Below are positions 1 through 6,842 of a stretch of 7,291 nt of DNA, piece after piece. The stretch's first letter is position 1; each line of letters opens with the position of its first letter. The stretch covers positions 1 through 7,291 of the forward strand of contig JAUWCP010000114.1 of NCBI GenBank assembly GCA_030609245.1. Reading direction: 5' to 3'. The notes below the pieces were generated by a model, which saw nothing but the letters and a program-made list of their open reading frames with translations, was not told where the DNA came from and ran no database searches. The stretch comes from Hyphomicrobium sp. Lineage in GTDB: Bacteria; Pseudomonadota; Alphaproteobacteria; Rhizobiales; Hyphomicrobiaceae. The translations under genes were made by a program, and so were the position numbers.

Positions 1-1
1 C

Positions 2-127
2 TATTCGTTCTGGATCGCGTGGTGTCTCGTCTTGCCGCCGCTGCTTATCTTCGTGGCGATCCTGCCAAAGCGCACGGGCGAACGCCCGCGCCGCCCATCG
101 CTCGATGAGCAAGACCGCCACTGGTGA
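2..127 (+). CDS. C-terminal fragment of a membrane protein, probably an MFS transporter
   Basis: This is the 3' end of a gene that enters from the left edge. It reads openly from base 2 to a TGA at 125-127 and gives 41 residues with no start in the window. The fragment begins YSFWIAWCLVLPPLLIFVAI, a hydrophobic stretch of about 20 residues that looks like a final transmembrane helix. It is followed by LPKR and a short, very polar, Arg-rich tail ending in DRHW. A last helix capped by basic residues and a short cytoplasmic tail is typical of major facilitator transporters, especially drug exporters of the DHA2 type, but the fragment is too short to prove the family. The gene converges on ppdK, whose stop lies 30 bp away. 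I see no clear terminator hairpin in that gap. The membrane-protein call is fairly safe; the MFS call is an inference. Confidence 0.6.
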   Translation, partial: YSFWIAWCLVLPPLLIFVAILPKRTGERPRRPSLDEQDRHW

Positions 128-157
128 CGTCGCGCTCCGCAAGAAAGCCACGCGAAG

Positions 158-2872
158 CTAGTCCTCTGTGTCCGCAATTTTGCCGGAGATTGCGGCCTGA
201 GCCGCGGCGAGCCGTGCGATTGGCACGCGGAAGGGCGAGCACGATACATAATCGAGCCCGACTTCATCAAAAAATGCGATCGAGTTCGGATCTCCGCCGT
301 GTTCGCCGCAGATGCCAATCTTGAGGCCCGGCTTCTCCTTGCGACCTCGCTCCGTGCCAATGCGAACAAGTTCGCCGACGCCTTCCACATCCAATGACAC
401 AAATGGATCGACCTTGAAGACCCCCTTCTCCGTGTAGCTCATCAGGATTGGAGCCGCGTCGTCGCGGCTGAGTCCGAGGCTCGTCTGCGTCAGATCGTTG
501 GTGCCGAAAGAAAAGAAGTCCGCGCCGGACTTACCCTGCGCGATCTCAGCAGACCGCAGAGCTGCGCGCGGTAGCTCAATCATGGTTCCAATCATAAAAT
601 CGAGCTTCGCGCCTGTCTCCTTCTCGACGGTCTTCGCCGTGGCGAGGATCACGTCGCGCAGAATGTCAAACTCGCGGCGATACGCGACGAGGGGGATCAT
701 GATCTCCAGCGTGACGGGTTTGTCCGCCTTCTTGGCCGCATTGATCGCGGCTTCGAATGCGGCCCGGGCCTGCATCTCCGTAATCTCGGGGTAACGGATC
801 GCGAGCCGACAGCCGCGAAAACCCAGCATGGGGTTGAATTCCTCAAGCTCACTAATTCGCGCCTTTAGTTTTTCCACCGGCACACCCAGATCGTTCGCGA
901 TGCCGGCAATCTCTCGCTGGTGCTGAGGGAGGAATTCGTGCAGCGGTGGATCGAGCAGCCGTATCGTCACGGGCAGCCCGGCCATGATATCAAAGAGCTG
1001 CTCGAAATCTGCGCGCTGCATGGGAAGGATCTTGTCGAGCGCAGCCCGCCTTCCCGCCTCATCGTCCGTCAAGATCATCTCGCGCACGGCACTTATGCGC
1101 CCTTCTTCGAAGAACATGTGTTCGGTCCGGCAAAGCCCGATACCTTCCGCACCGAACTCGCGCGCCTGCAGCGCATCACGAGGCGTATCGGCGTTGGCGC
1201 GCACTCCCATGCGCCGTTCCGCGTCAGCCCAACTCATCAATGTCGCGAACGCACCCGACAGCTCAGCCTGCCGCATCTTTGCCCGCCCGAGAATAATTTG
1301 GCCCCTGCTACCATCGATGGTGATGACATCGCCCCTATTGAGAAGGTGCTTTCCGGCCCGCAAGGTTCCCGCCTCTTCGTTGATGGCTAGCATGCCCGCA
1401 CCTGAGACGCAGGGCCGTCCCATGCCGCGCGCCACAACGGCAGCGTGGCTCGTCATACCGCCGCGCGCGGTGAGAATCGCAACCGCTGCATGCATACCGT
1501 GAATGTCTTCCGGGCTTGTTTCAGGACGCACGAGGATCACGTCGCGCCCCTTTGCTTTTTCCGTCTCGGCCTCGTCAGCGGTAAAGACGATTGCCCCTGC
1601 CGCCGCGCCGGGAGATGCTGGAAGCCCCGTTGCAATCACCTCTCTGCGTGCATCGGGATCGATGGTCGGGTGTAGGAGATGATCGAGAGCACACGGCTCC
1701 ACGCGCATCACCGCATCGCGTTTGGTGATCACACCCTCCTTAGCGAGGTCGACCGCAATTGCGAGCGACGCCTCCGGCGTGCGCTTGCCAATACGCGTTT
1801 GCAAGATCCAAAGCCGGCCATCTTCGACGGTGAATTCGATATCCTGCATGTCGCGGTATCGGGCCTCGAGCTTTTCAAAGACGCCTCTTAGCTTGGAAAA
1901 GACATCTGGCATCAGCTCTTCAAGCGAGGGATTCTCGTCGTCCGCATCGCGGCGCGCCATCTCAGTGAGAGGCTGCGGCGTCCGAATGCCCGCCACCACG
2001 TCTTCGCCCTGTGCGTTTAACAGGAACTCGCCGTAGATCTCCTTTGCCCCCGTCGACGGGTTGCGCGTGAAGGCAACGCCGGTTGCCGACGTATCGCCAA
2101 GGTTCCCGAACACCATCGCCTGCACCGTGACAGCGGTCCCCCAGTCATCAGGAATATCGTGGATTCTGCGGTAGGTTTTGGCGCGCGGGTTCTCCCAAGA
2201 ACCGAACACGGCTGAGATGGCTCCATAAAGCTGCTCGCCGATGTCCTGAGGGAAGGGCTTTCCCAGCTCACGCTCGATCGCCTTTTTGTATTCGCCGATG
2301 ATGTCGCCCCAATCCTCCTCGGTCAGCTCCGTGTCGCTGGAAAAGCCCGCGAGGTTCTTGAAGTTCTCCAAGATGTCCTCGAACACGCCGTGATCGACAC
2401 CCATGACCACGTCGGCATACATCTGAATGAATCGGCGATAGCTGTCGTACGCAAAGCGGCGGTCGCCGGAGCGTTTGGCAAGGCCCTCCACGGTCTCGTC
2501 GTTGAGTCCGAGATCGAGGATCGTGTCCATCATGCCGGGCATGGACACGCGCGCACCGGAGCGTACTGACAACAGCAATGGCTTGTTCACGTCGCCGAAA
2601 GAGACGCCCGTTTCGTCGCTAATAAGTTGCAGCGCCGCCTCGACTTGAGCATTCAGCTCGTCAGGCAGCTTGTGCCCTTGCGCATAGTAGGCGTGGCATA
2701 CTTCTGTCGTGATGGTGAAGCCAGGCGGAACCGGGAGCCCGAGCCGCGCCATCTCGGCAAGATTGGCACCCTTGCCACCCAGGAGGTCGACCAATCCAGC
2801 GCGGCCATCGACATGTCCAGCGGCAAAGACATAGACCCATTTGGGATCTTCGCTCGCAGACGTACTTGCCAT
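158..2872 (-). CDS. ppdK: Pyruvate, phosphate dikinase (PPDK)
   Basis: This cytoplasmic enzyme interconverts pyruvate + ATP + Pi and PEP + AMP + PPi. It is complete at 904 residues, slightly longer than the well-studied Clostridium symbiosum enzyme. The N-terminal nucleotide-binding part carries GGKGANLAEM (33-41), SVRSGARVSMPGMMDTILD (102-120, Arg104), and Glu346 and Gln358 in the DIEF...LQTR segment. The swivelling phosphohistidine domain has GGMTSHAAVVARG (471-483): His476 is the phosphorylated residue, and Thr474 is the position targeted by PPDK regulatory proteins in other species. The C-terminal PEP/pyruvate TIM barrel keeps Arg582 (CRTEH), Arg638, Glu766 (MIELPR), Asn792 (FGTND) and the acid/base Cys855 (GICGEHGG). 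All key residues line up with the C. symbiosum enzyme at a steady offset of 21-24, so it should be active. The ATG at 2872 is chosen because GGAG (2885-2882 on the minus strand) lies 9 nt upstream. It is divergent from the peptidase gene. Confidence 0.98.
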   Translation of the reverse strand: MASTSASEDPKWVYVFAAGHVDGRAGLVDLLGGKGANLAEMARLGLPVPPGFTITTEVCHAYYAQGHKLPDELNAQVEAALQLISDETGVSFGDVNKPLLLSVRSGARVSMPGMMDTILDLGLNDETVEGLAKRSGDRRFAYDSYRRFIQMYADVVMGVDHGVFEDILENFKNLAGFSSDTELTEEDWGDIIGEYKKAIERELGKPFPQDIGEQLYGAISAVFGSWENPRAKTYRRIHDIPDDWGTAVTVQAMVFGNLGDTSATGVAFTRNPSTGAKEIYGEFLLNAQGEDVVAGIRTPQPLTEMARRDADDENPSLEELMPDVFSKLRGVFEKLEARYRDMQDIEFTVEDGRLWILQTRIGKRTPEASLAIAVDLAKEGVITKRDAVMRVEPCALDHLLHPTIDPDARREVIATGLPASPGAAAGAIVFTADEAETEKAKGRDVILVRPETSPEDIHGMHAAVAILTARGGMTSHAAVVARGMGRPCVSGAGMLAINEEAGTLRAGKHLLNRGDVITIDGSRGQIILGRAKMRQAELSGAFATLMSWADAERRMGVRANADTPRDALQAREFGAEGIGLCRTEHMFFEEGRISAVREMILTDDEAGRRAALDKILPMQRADFEQLFDIMAGLPVTIRLLDPPLHEFLPQHQREIAGIANDLGVPVEKLKARISELEEFNPMLGFRGCRLAIRYPEITEMQARAAFEAAINAAKKADKPVTLEIMIPLVAYRREFDILRDVILATAKTVEKETGAKLDFMIGTMIELPRAALRSAEIAQGKSGADFFSFGTNDLTQTSLGLSRDDAAPILMSYTEKGVFKVDPFVSLDVEGVGELVRIGTERGRKEKPGLKIGICGEHGGDPNSIAFFDEVGLDYVSCSPFRVPIARLAAAQAAISGKIADTED

Positions 2873-3090
2873 GTCATTTTGCTCCGCTAAAGCGCCCGGC
2901 CTGCGGCGCTGTTACGACCCTCTGCCGACTGCACTCTGCCATATCAGTCTCTGACCGGGCTCGAAAGGCATCCGATTGATCGGCAGTGCCCAACGAATTG
3001 TCGCGCTTAGTCTCAAATCAGGATCCTGTCTTTGACGCAGCCACCGGCTTCGCCCACTGTGAGCGCCTTTAATCGATGGAGCCGTAGTTT
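2873..3090. promoter_or_regulatory. Divergent promoter region between ppdK and the M20 peptidase gene
   Basis: This 218-bp spacer must carry the promoters of two divergently transcribed genes. At its left end is the ppdK ribosome site, GGAG at 2882-2885 read on the minus strand. At its right end is GGAG (3078-3081), 9 nt before the peptidase ATG. A TTGACG hexamer at 3032-3037 (+) is a possible -35 box for the peptidase unit, but the -10 expected 17-18 nt later (around 3055-3061) is poor. CCGATTGATCGG at 2972-2983 is a 5+5 bp dyad with a 2-nt centre and could be an operator; GGCA and TGCC flank it at 2967-2970 and 2987-2990. No small ORF with a good ribosome site was seen here. The promoter assignment is inferred mainly from the gene layout. 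Confidence 0.45.
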
Positions 3091-4506
3091 ATGAGCGAAC
3101 AGTTAAATCAGGTGCTGACGACTTTGGACGATTCGAATGACGCCGCGCTTGATCGGCTGTTTGAGCTATTGCGCATCGAAAGCATCTCGACTGATCCGGC
3201 TTATGCAGACAACTGCCTCACCGCCGCCGAATGGTGTGCTAACGAGCTGCGCGATATCGGGTTTGATGCTCGCGTTGTGCCAACAAGCGGCCACCCCATG
3301 GTTGTTGCCCATGACCGTCCCACAGCGCCTGATGGAATGGCTCACGTGCTGTTCTATGGCCATTACGATGTGCAGCCGCCCGACCCCTTGGATCTTTGGA
3401 CCTCCTCGCCGTTCGATCCGCACGTCGCCACTGACCCGGTTAACGGGCAAGTGATCGTGGCGCGTGGCGCAGAGGACAATAAAGGGCAGCTCATGACGTT
3501 CCTTGCCGCTGCGCGCGCGTGGAAGACAGTCGCCGGCGAGCTACCGCTCGCCGTGTCAGTCTTATTCGAAGGCGAGGAAGAGTGCGGTTCGGCCTCGCTT
3601 CCCGGATTTCTGGCCGAGCATGGCGAGGACGTACGCGCTGATCTCGTGCTGGTCTGCGACACGGGGCAGTGGGATCGGGACACGCCCGCGATCACCACAA
3701 TGCTGCGCGGTCTGGCCGCAATCGAGATCGAGGTGACGGGCCCCTCGCGCGATCTTCACTCCGGACTTTACGGCGGGCCAGCAATGAACCCCATTCGTGC
3801 GCTCGTACGCGTGCTGGGCCAGATGCATGACGAAAAAGGCCGCGTCACCGTTCCAGGGTTCTACGACGGCGTCGAAGCACCCTCGCCCGAACAGCTTGAA
3901 CAGTGGAAAGAGCTTGGCTCGCGCACACATGAATTCATTAAAGAGGTCGGCCTGCACGCACCCGCCGGCGAGGACGGCCACTCAGCTTTGGAACAGCTCT
4001 GGTCGCGACCGACGCTGGAGTTCAACGGCGTGACCGGCGGCTACCAAGGTGCTGGCACCAAGACGGTAATCCCGTCGACAGCTTCCGCAAAAGTAACGTG
4101 CCGGTTGGTGGCGGGCCAAGATCCCGCCAAGATCCTCGCCAACATTCAGGAGTTCGTCCACGCGCGACTGCCCCAGGATTGTCGCGTTGCATTCAGCGGC
4201 CTTGCAGGAAGCCCGGCCGTAGCGTTTGAAACCTCCACGGCGCCCATGCGCGCTGCCGCAGCTGGGCTCGTGGAAGAGTGGGGGCGGCCGGCCATCATGA
4301 TGGGCTGCGGCGCATCGATCCCCATTGTTACGTCCTTCAGGGATGCACTTGGTATGGACAGTTTGCTCGTTGGATTCGGACTCGAAGACGATCGCATTCA
4401 CAGCCCAAACGAGAAGTACAATATGAAGAGCTTCAAGAAGGGCGCACGAAGCTGGGCGCGCATCTTGGAAAAACTAGCACAGGTCTCGCGCACCGAGGCG
4501 AACTAA
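3091..4506 (+). CDS. M20 family metallopeptidase (CNDP/carnosinase-like dipeptidase)
   Basis: This is a probable di-zinc cytosolic dipeptidase or related amide hydrolase, 471 residues, the usual length for the CNDP-like branch of M20. The expected metal and catalytic residues are visible: His91 and Asp93 in FYGHYDVQPPDP, the bridging Asp129 in ARGAEDNKGQ, the general base Glu163 and ligand Glu164 in FEGEEECGS, Asp190 in VLVCDTGQWD, and the last ligand His437 in DDRIHSPNEKYN. His223 in RDLHSGLYGG belongs to the inserted dimerisation (lid) domain, and in this family it completes the active site of the partner subunit. GYQGAGTKTVIPSTASAK (317-334) is the typical substrate-side motif. There is no signal peptide. 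GGAG at 3078-3081, 9 nt before the ATG, supports the start. The RNase T2 gene begins 9 bp after the stop, so the two probably form one transcript. The family is certain; the substrate (dipeptide, acylated amino acid or other) cannot be read from sequence alone. Confidence 0.94.
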   Translation: MSEQLNQVLTTLDDSNDAALDRLFELLRIESISTDPAYADNCLTAAEWCANELRDIGFDARVVPTSGHPMVVAHDRPTAPDGMAHVLFYGHYDVQPPDPLDLWTSSPFDPHVATDPVNGQVIVARGAEDNKGQLMTFLAAARAWKTVAGELPLAVSVLFEGEEECGSASLPGFLAEHGEDVRADLVLVCDTGQWDRDTPAITTMLRGLAAIEIEVTGPSRDLHSGLYGGPAMNPIRALVRVLGQMHDEKGRVTVPGFYDGVEAPSPEQLEQWKELGSRTHEFIKEVGLHAPAGEDGHSALEQLWSRPTLEFNGVTGGYQGAGTKTVIPSTASAKVTCRLVAGQDPAKILANIQEFVHARLPQDCRVAFSGLAGSPAVAFETSTAPMRAAAAGLVEEWGRPAIMMGCGASIPIVTSFRDALGMDSLLVGFGLEDDRIHSPNEKYNMKSFKKGARSWARILEKLAQVSRTEAN

Positions 4507-4511
4507 GGCTG

Positions 4512-4515
4512 GGAG
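4512..4515 (+). promoter_or_regulatory. Ribosome binding site that bears on the RNase T2 start
   Basis: GGAG at 4512-4515 directly abuts the first ATG (4516) but lies 6 nt before a second in-frame ATG (4522). The second ATG is therefore a good alternative start, giving a protein two residues shorter (MFTRHVAL...). The first ATG could instead use the weaker AAGG at 4505-4508, 7 nt upstream, which overlaps the stop codon of the peptidase gene. Both starts leave the signal peptide intact. Confidence 0.5.
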
Positions 4516-5334
4516 ATGGGCATGTTCACGCGGCACGTCGCGCTTTCTTTGCTCGCGGTTCCGACAATTGCCTTCGGCATTGCGGCGCATGCCCAACGCG
4601 CACCGTGGCCAAGCGAGTATTTTGACCCTAAACCGCGCCAGAATGTTGCGGGTGAATTCGACTACTACACGCTGGTTCTGTCATGGAGCCCGACGGAATG
4701 CATCGCTTCTTCTAGCGGCCGGAAGGATGCTCAGTGCGCACGCGGTGACGGCAAGCGCTATGGCTTCCTCTTGCATGGTCTGTGGCCGCAGTACGCGAAG
4801 GGGTACCCCGAGCACTGCCCCGTTCGCAGGCGGCCCTTTGTACCAGATGTGGTGATCGACGCCGTTCGCAACGTGATGCCCCGGCGCGGCCTGGTCATCC
4901 ATGAATATAGAACGCATGGGACATGCTCTGGGCTGATGCCCGCCCAGTACTACGGCTTCGCGCGGCGCCTTTTCAAACAGATCAAGATCCCAAGACGCTA
5001 TCGGAATCCGTTCGAGACCCAGTTTGTCTCACCCAATCAGCTCAAACGCGAGTTGACTGCGCTCAACCCATGGCTCAAGCCCGACATGATTGCCGTCACC
5101 TGCACGCGGTGGTCCAAGCAGCTCAAGGGCGTGCGTATCTGCTTTACAAAGAATGGTCAGCCGCGCGCGTGCGGGCAGAACGAGGCGCAGCACAAACTTT
5201 GTCGCGCGCAAAAGATTCGTGTGCCGCCAGTGCGCTCCACGCGCCGGGAAAAGTTCGGCGCCGGCTCGCAACCACGCGATGGAAAAAAGCCCCTCCCACA
5301 GCCGCGCGTCATTGAGTTTCAGGGCAGCCCGTAG
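4516..5334 (+). CDS. Secreted ribonuclease T2 family protein
   Basis: This is a probable periplasmic or extracellular endoribonuclease that cleaves single-stranded RNA through a 2',3'-cyclic phosphate. It has 272 residues. Residues 1-26 form a signal peptide: a basic start, a hydrophobic core LSLLAVPTIAFGIAA, then AHA before Gln27 as the likely cleavage site. The mature part opens with FDYYTLVLSWSP (48-59). The first T2 active-site segment is FLLHGLWPQ with His87; the second is VIHEYRTHGTCSGL with Glu130 and His134. Eight cysteines (62, 74, 101, 137, 196, 209, 219, 229) could form four disulfides, which fits export. An oddity is that the lysine usually found just before the second catalytic histidine is Thr133, and the usual Trp after Glu is Tyr131. 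The last 40 residues are a basic, Pro-rich, probably disordered tail. The gene starts 9 bp after the M20 peptidase stop and is probably co-transcribed with it. The family call is firm; full activity is not proven given the lysine change. Confidence 0.93.
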   Translation: MGMFTRHVALSLLAVPTIAFGIAAHAQRAPWPSEYFDPKPRQNVAGEFDYYTLVLSWSPTECIASSSGRKDAQCARGDGKRYGFLLHGLWPQYAKGYPEHCPVRRRPFVPDVVIDAVRNVMPRRGLVIHEYRTHGTCSGLMPAQYYGFARRLFKQIKIPRRYRNPFETQFVSPNQLKRELTALNPWLKPDMIAVTCTRWSKQLKGVRICFTKNGQPRACGQNEAQHKLCRAQKIRVPPVRSTRREKFGAGSQPRDGKKPLPQPRVIEFQGSP

Positions 5335-5387
5335 AACGCACAATGGGCGCGAGCGCCTGCCCCTGATCCCGCCTCTGCTTCCCGTTA

Positions 5388-5750
5388 ATGCCGAGCCCGC
5401 CTGTGACGCAGATGAACCCGCTGAGACAGCGGTGTCCATGCAAAGCTCTCGCCCTACGACCGACTTTGCGCTGCCCGCGCGCCTTGCCGTTGTTGCCAAG
5501 CTCAACGTGGCTAGCATCCGCGCCCCTCGCCACCGCCCTTACCGTCTCCCACCCGGAAAGGCGGTACCCCTCGCTGCAAGAAAGAGCGCAACCGGCCCAC
5601 GTGGGCCGCTCGCCGCGCCTCGAGGCCATGAAGCCGACGACGCGGCTCATCGTCCAAAAGCCGGCGGCGCCCACACCGGCGGTTGTCATCGATCTCGAAG
5701 CAGTGCGTAAAGTGGTCCAATCCAGTTCAGCCACCAAGCACGCAGCCTGA
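5388..5750 (+). CDS. Doubtful hypothetical protein
   Basis: This open frame of 120 codons runs from an ATG without a visible ribosome site to a TGA. I do not recognise the product. The N-terminal two thirds are rich in Arg, Pro and Leu and look like out-of-frame translation of GC-rich DNA. The last 40 residues, from an internal ATG at 5628, look more like a protein (LIVQKPAAPTPAVVIDLEAV then a short polar tail). That internal ATG has GAGG only 2 nt upstream, which is too close. The gene may not exist, may be a shorter protein, or may be a decayed gene with a frameshift from the frame that starts at 5438. It is kept only because nothing else accounts for this stretch. Confidence 0.2.
   Translation: MPSPPVTQMNPLRQRCPCKALALRPTLRCPRALPLLPSSTWLASAPLATALTVSHPERRYPSLQERAQPAHVGRSPRLEAMKPTTRLIVQKPAAPTPAVVIDLEAVRKVVQSSSATKHAA
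5593..5608. repeat. 16-bp perfect palindrome
   Basis: CGGCCCACGTGGGCCG is its own reverse complement over all 16 bases. It has no spacer, so it is better suited to binding a dimeric protein than to forming a hairpin terminator. It lies inside the gene-poor stretch, about 235 bases before the 3' end of the convergent 257-residue protein gene, so it is not in an obvious promoter. It contains the hexamer CACGTG. In GC-rich DNA a chance origin is possible. Confidence 0.6.
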
Positions 5751-5825
5751 TCAGGACGTAGCAGCTGGCCTGCATCCCGTGCGCGGTTGCGGACTGCTCA
5801 CCCACTCCTTAGGCGTTTGGCACGC

Positions 5826-6599
5826 TCAGGCAATCTTTCGGGGGCGGTCCGTCTTGCGAATGCGCTCAGTGCGCCACGCAACCGGCGCCTGTGCGATATA
5901 GCCTAGGGCCGACCGCTGCGACGCCAGACTGGACAGCGTAGTCGGATCAAGACTCCAGCGCTGCGCAAGACGCATCACGTGCTCTTCGGTCGGATGCAAG
6001 ATCATCTCGCCGCCAGCGTCGCCCTTGCGCCCAAGAACACCGCGCAGCTCGAACAGTTTGAGACCTAGGGCGCGCTCCTCTTTGGTCGCGCGCCCCTTGC
6101 TCCAAGCAACGCCCTCATCGGTGATGGCGAAGGCCCGAACGAGGCGTCCATCACGCACGCGCGCCCACGCGAAGAAATCTATGAGTGGGTAGGCGAAGAA
6201 GTACTGCACCTCTGCGAAATGTCCGCCGAGATCGACGAGCAACGGCGTGCACTTGTCCACGAAGCCTCGCCCGACGGGATGGGGTAGCGGCAGACCGACG
6301 ACGAACGTCCAATTATCGACGGGCGGCGAGACAAACACGTGCAACTCGCCAAGCTGGTTATCGTAGACGGCGCCGATGCCAGAACTCCAGTTGCACGGCG
6401 CAGGATTAACGACACGAAGCGCCTCTAGAACGGCTTCGGTATCGCGGCTGCGAATGGCAAGCCAAGCCATCGAGCAGCCAAATGCGCAGGGCCGATCCGG
6501 AGTTGTCTGGAAATGGACACGCTCAGCCGTGAATTGCGCAGCAAGCCAAAAAGCCACCGCGATGGTCAATGCGATCATGCCGGCAATGATGAGAATCAC
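5826..6599 (-). CDS. Uncharacterised membrane-anchored protein (257 aa)
   Basis: I do not recognise a named family. Residues 1-21 (MILIIAGMIALTIAVAFWLAA) form one hydrophobic membrane segment or uncleaved signal anchor; the rest is soluble. Notable features are a PCAFGC pair (Cys38, Cys42) with two more cysteines at 69 and 117, a segment PPVDNWTFVVGLPLP (92-106), a segment FAEVQYFFAYPLIDFFAWAR (128-147) followed by a DG turn and LVRAF, then a charged ATKEERALGLKLFELRG (171-187), and a C-terminal HPTEEHVMRLAQRWSLDPTTL (202-222). The very basic end (RTERIRKTDRPRK) is probably disordered. The alternating aromatic and hydrophobic pattern in the middle suggests a beta-rich domain. It starts with GTG at 6599, since an in-frame TAA lies 33 bases upstream with no other start codon between; a GGGGGGAGG tract precedes it. 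It stands alone, convergent with the peptidase-RNase unit. I am sure it is a gene, not of its function; which side of the membrane the soluble part faces is unclear. Confidence 0.85.
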   Translation of the reverse strand: MILIIAGMIALTIAVAFWLAAQFTAERVHFQTTPDRPCAFGCSMAWLAIRSRDTEAVLEALRVVNPAPCNWSSGIGAVYDNQLGELHVFVSPPVDNWTFVVGLPLPHPVGRGFVDKCTPLLVDLGGHFAEVQYFFAYPLIDFFAWARVRDGRLVRAFAITDEGVAWSKGRATKEERALGLKLFELRGVLGRKGDAGGEMILHPTEEHVMRLAQRWSLDPTTLSSLASQRSALGYIAQAPVAWRTERIRKTDRPRKIA

Positions 6600-6602
6600 G
6601 CG

Positions 6603-6611
6603 CCTCCCCCC
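6603..6611 (-). promoter_or_regulatory. Purine-rich ribosome binding tract before the GTG start
   Basis: Read on the minus strand, GGGGGGAGG ends 3 nt before the GTG at 6599. The GGAG core is strong but closer to the start than the usual 5-9 nt. A second GGGGGGA lies a little further upstream on the same strand (about 6621-6627). The next in-frame ATG (codon 8) is about 24 nt from this tract, too far, so GTG is preferred. Confidence 0.5.
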
Positions 6612-6771
6612 GGATCGTCTTCCCCCCTTTTATCGTGTGGTTCGATAGAAGCCTGCAAGCGATGCCGGCGCAGAACTGGGGAAAAGCATCAAGACGCGTT
6701 GCCGCGATCGCGTCCGAAGGGTCACATGGGAAACCGGCTTTGAGGAGATTTAGAGGCGGGCCGAAAGCAAA

Positions 6772-6842
6772 CGAGGCCAGCTTGCGTCACCTCCGGCAGC
6801 GGGGTCGCCCGTTAGTCGTCGCAAAGCGGGCCTCTGGCCTCG
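6772..6842. repeat. Inverted repeat enclosing smaller stems, possible structured RNA
   Basis: CGAGGCCAG (6772-6780) and CTGGCCTCG (6834-6842) are perfect 9-bp inverted copies. Inside, CTTGCG (6781-6786) can pair with CGCAAAG (6821-6827) with one bulged A, and GCCCG (6807-6811) can pair with CGGGC (6827-6831) as an alternative. The whole is 71 bases long. It does not match a tRNA, since no anticodon arm or T-loop pattern is seen. No function is assigned, and chance pairing in GC-rich DNA cannot be excluded. Confidence 0.35.

Larger units (their letters stand above)
5335..5825. other. Gene-poor stretch between the RNase T2 gene and the 257-residue protein gene
   Basis: These 491 bases lie between two convergent genes and hold no clearly real gene. 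Several open frames overlap on both strands, all rich in Arg, Pro and Ala, none with a good ribosome site. Two plus-strand frames are the least unlikely. One starts at ATG 5438 (MQSSRPTTDFALPARLAVVA...); the other ends at 5750 with a better-looking C-terminal part (MKPTTRLIVQKPAAPTPAVV...). They could be two halves of one frame-shifted small gene. A GC-rich dyad (GGCG-CGAG-CGCC) lies about 12 bases after the RNase stop, but no T-run follows, so it is not a convincing terminator. A 16-bp palindrome is listed separately. Confidence 0.5.

Noticed and set aside
128..157. Possible terminator between the convergent transporter and ppdK ends
   Set aside because: The 30-bp gap has no convincing stem followed by a T-run on either strand.
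920..1502. Two plus-strand frames of 156 and 172 codons inside ppdK
   Set aside because: They lie fully opposite the highly conserved ppdK coding sequence and are antisense shadows.
3562..4401. Minus-strand frames of 139 codons inside the peptidase gene
   Set aside because: They are antisense to a clear M20 peptidase with all its metal ligands in the other strand.
6772..6842. tRNA gene (the inverted-repeat element has tRNA-like length)
   Set aside because: No T-loop or anticodon-stem pattern could be fitted on either strand.
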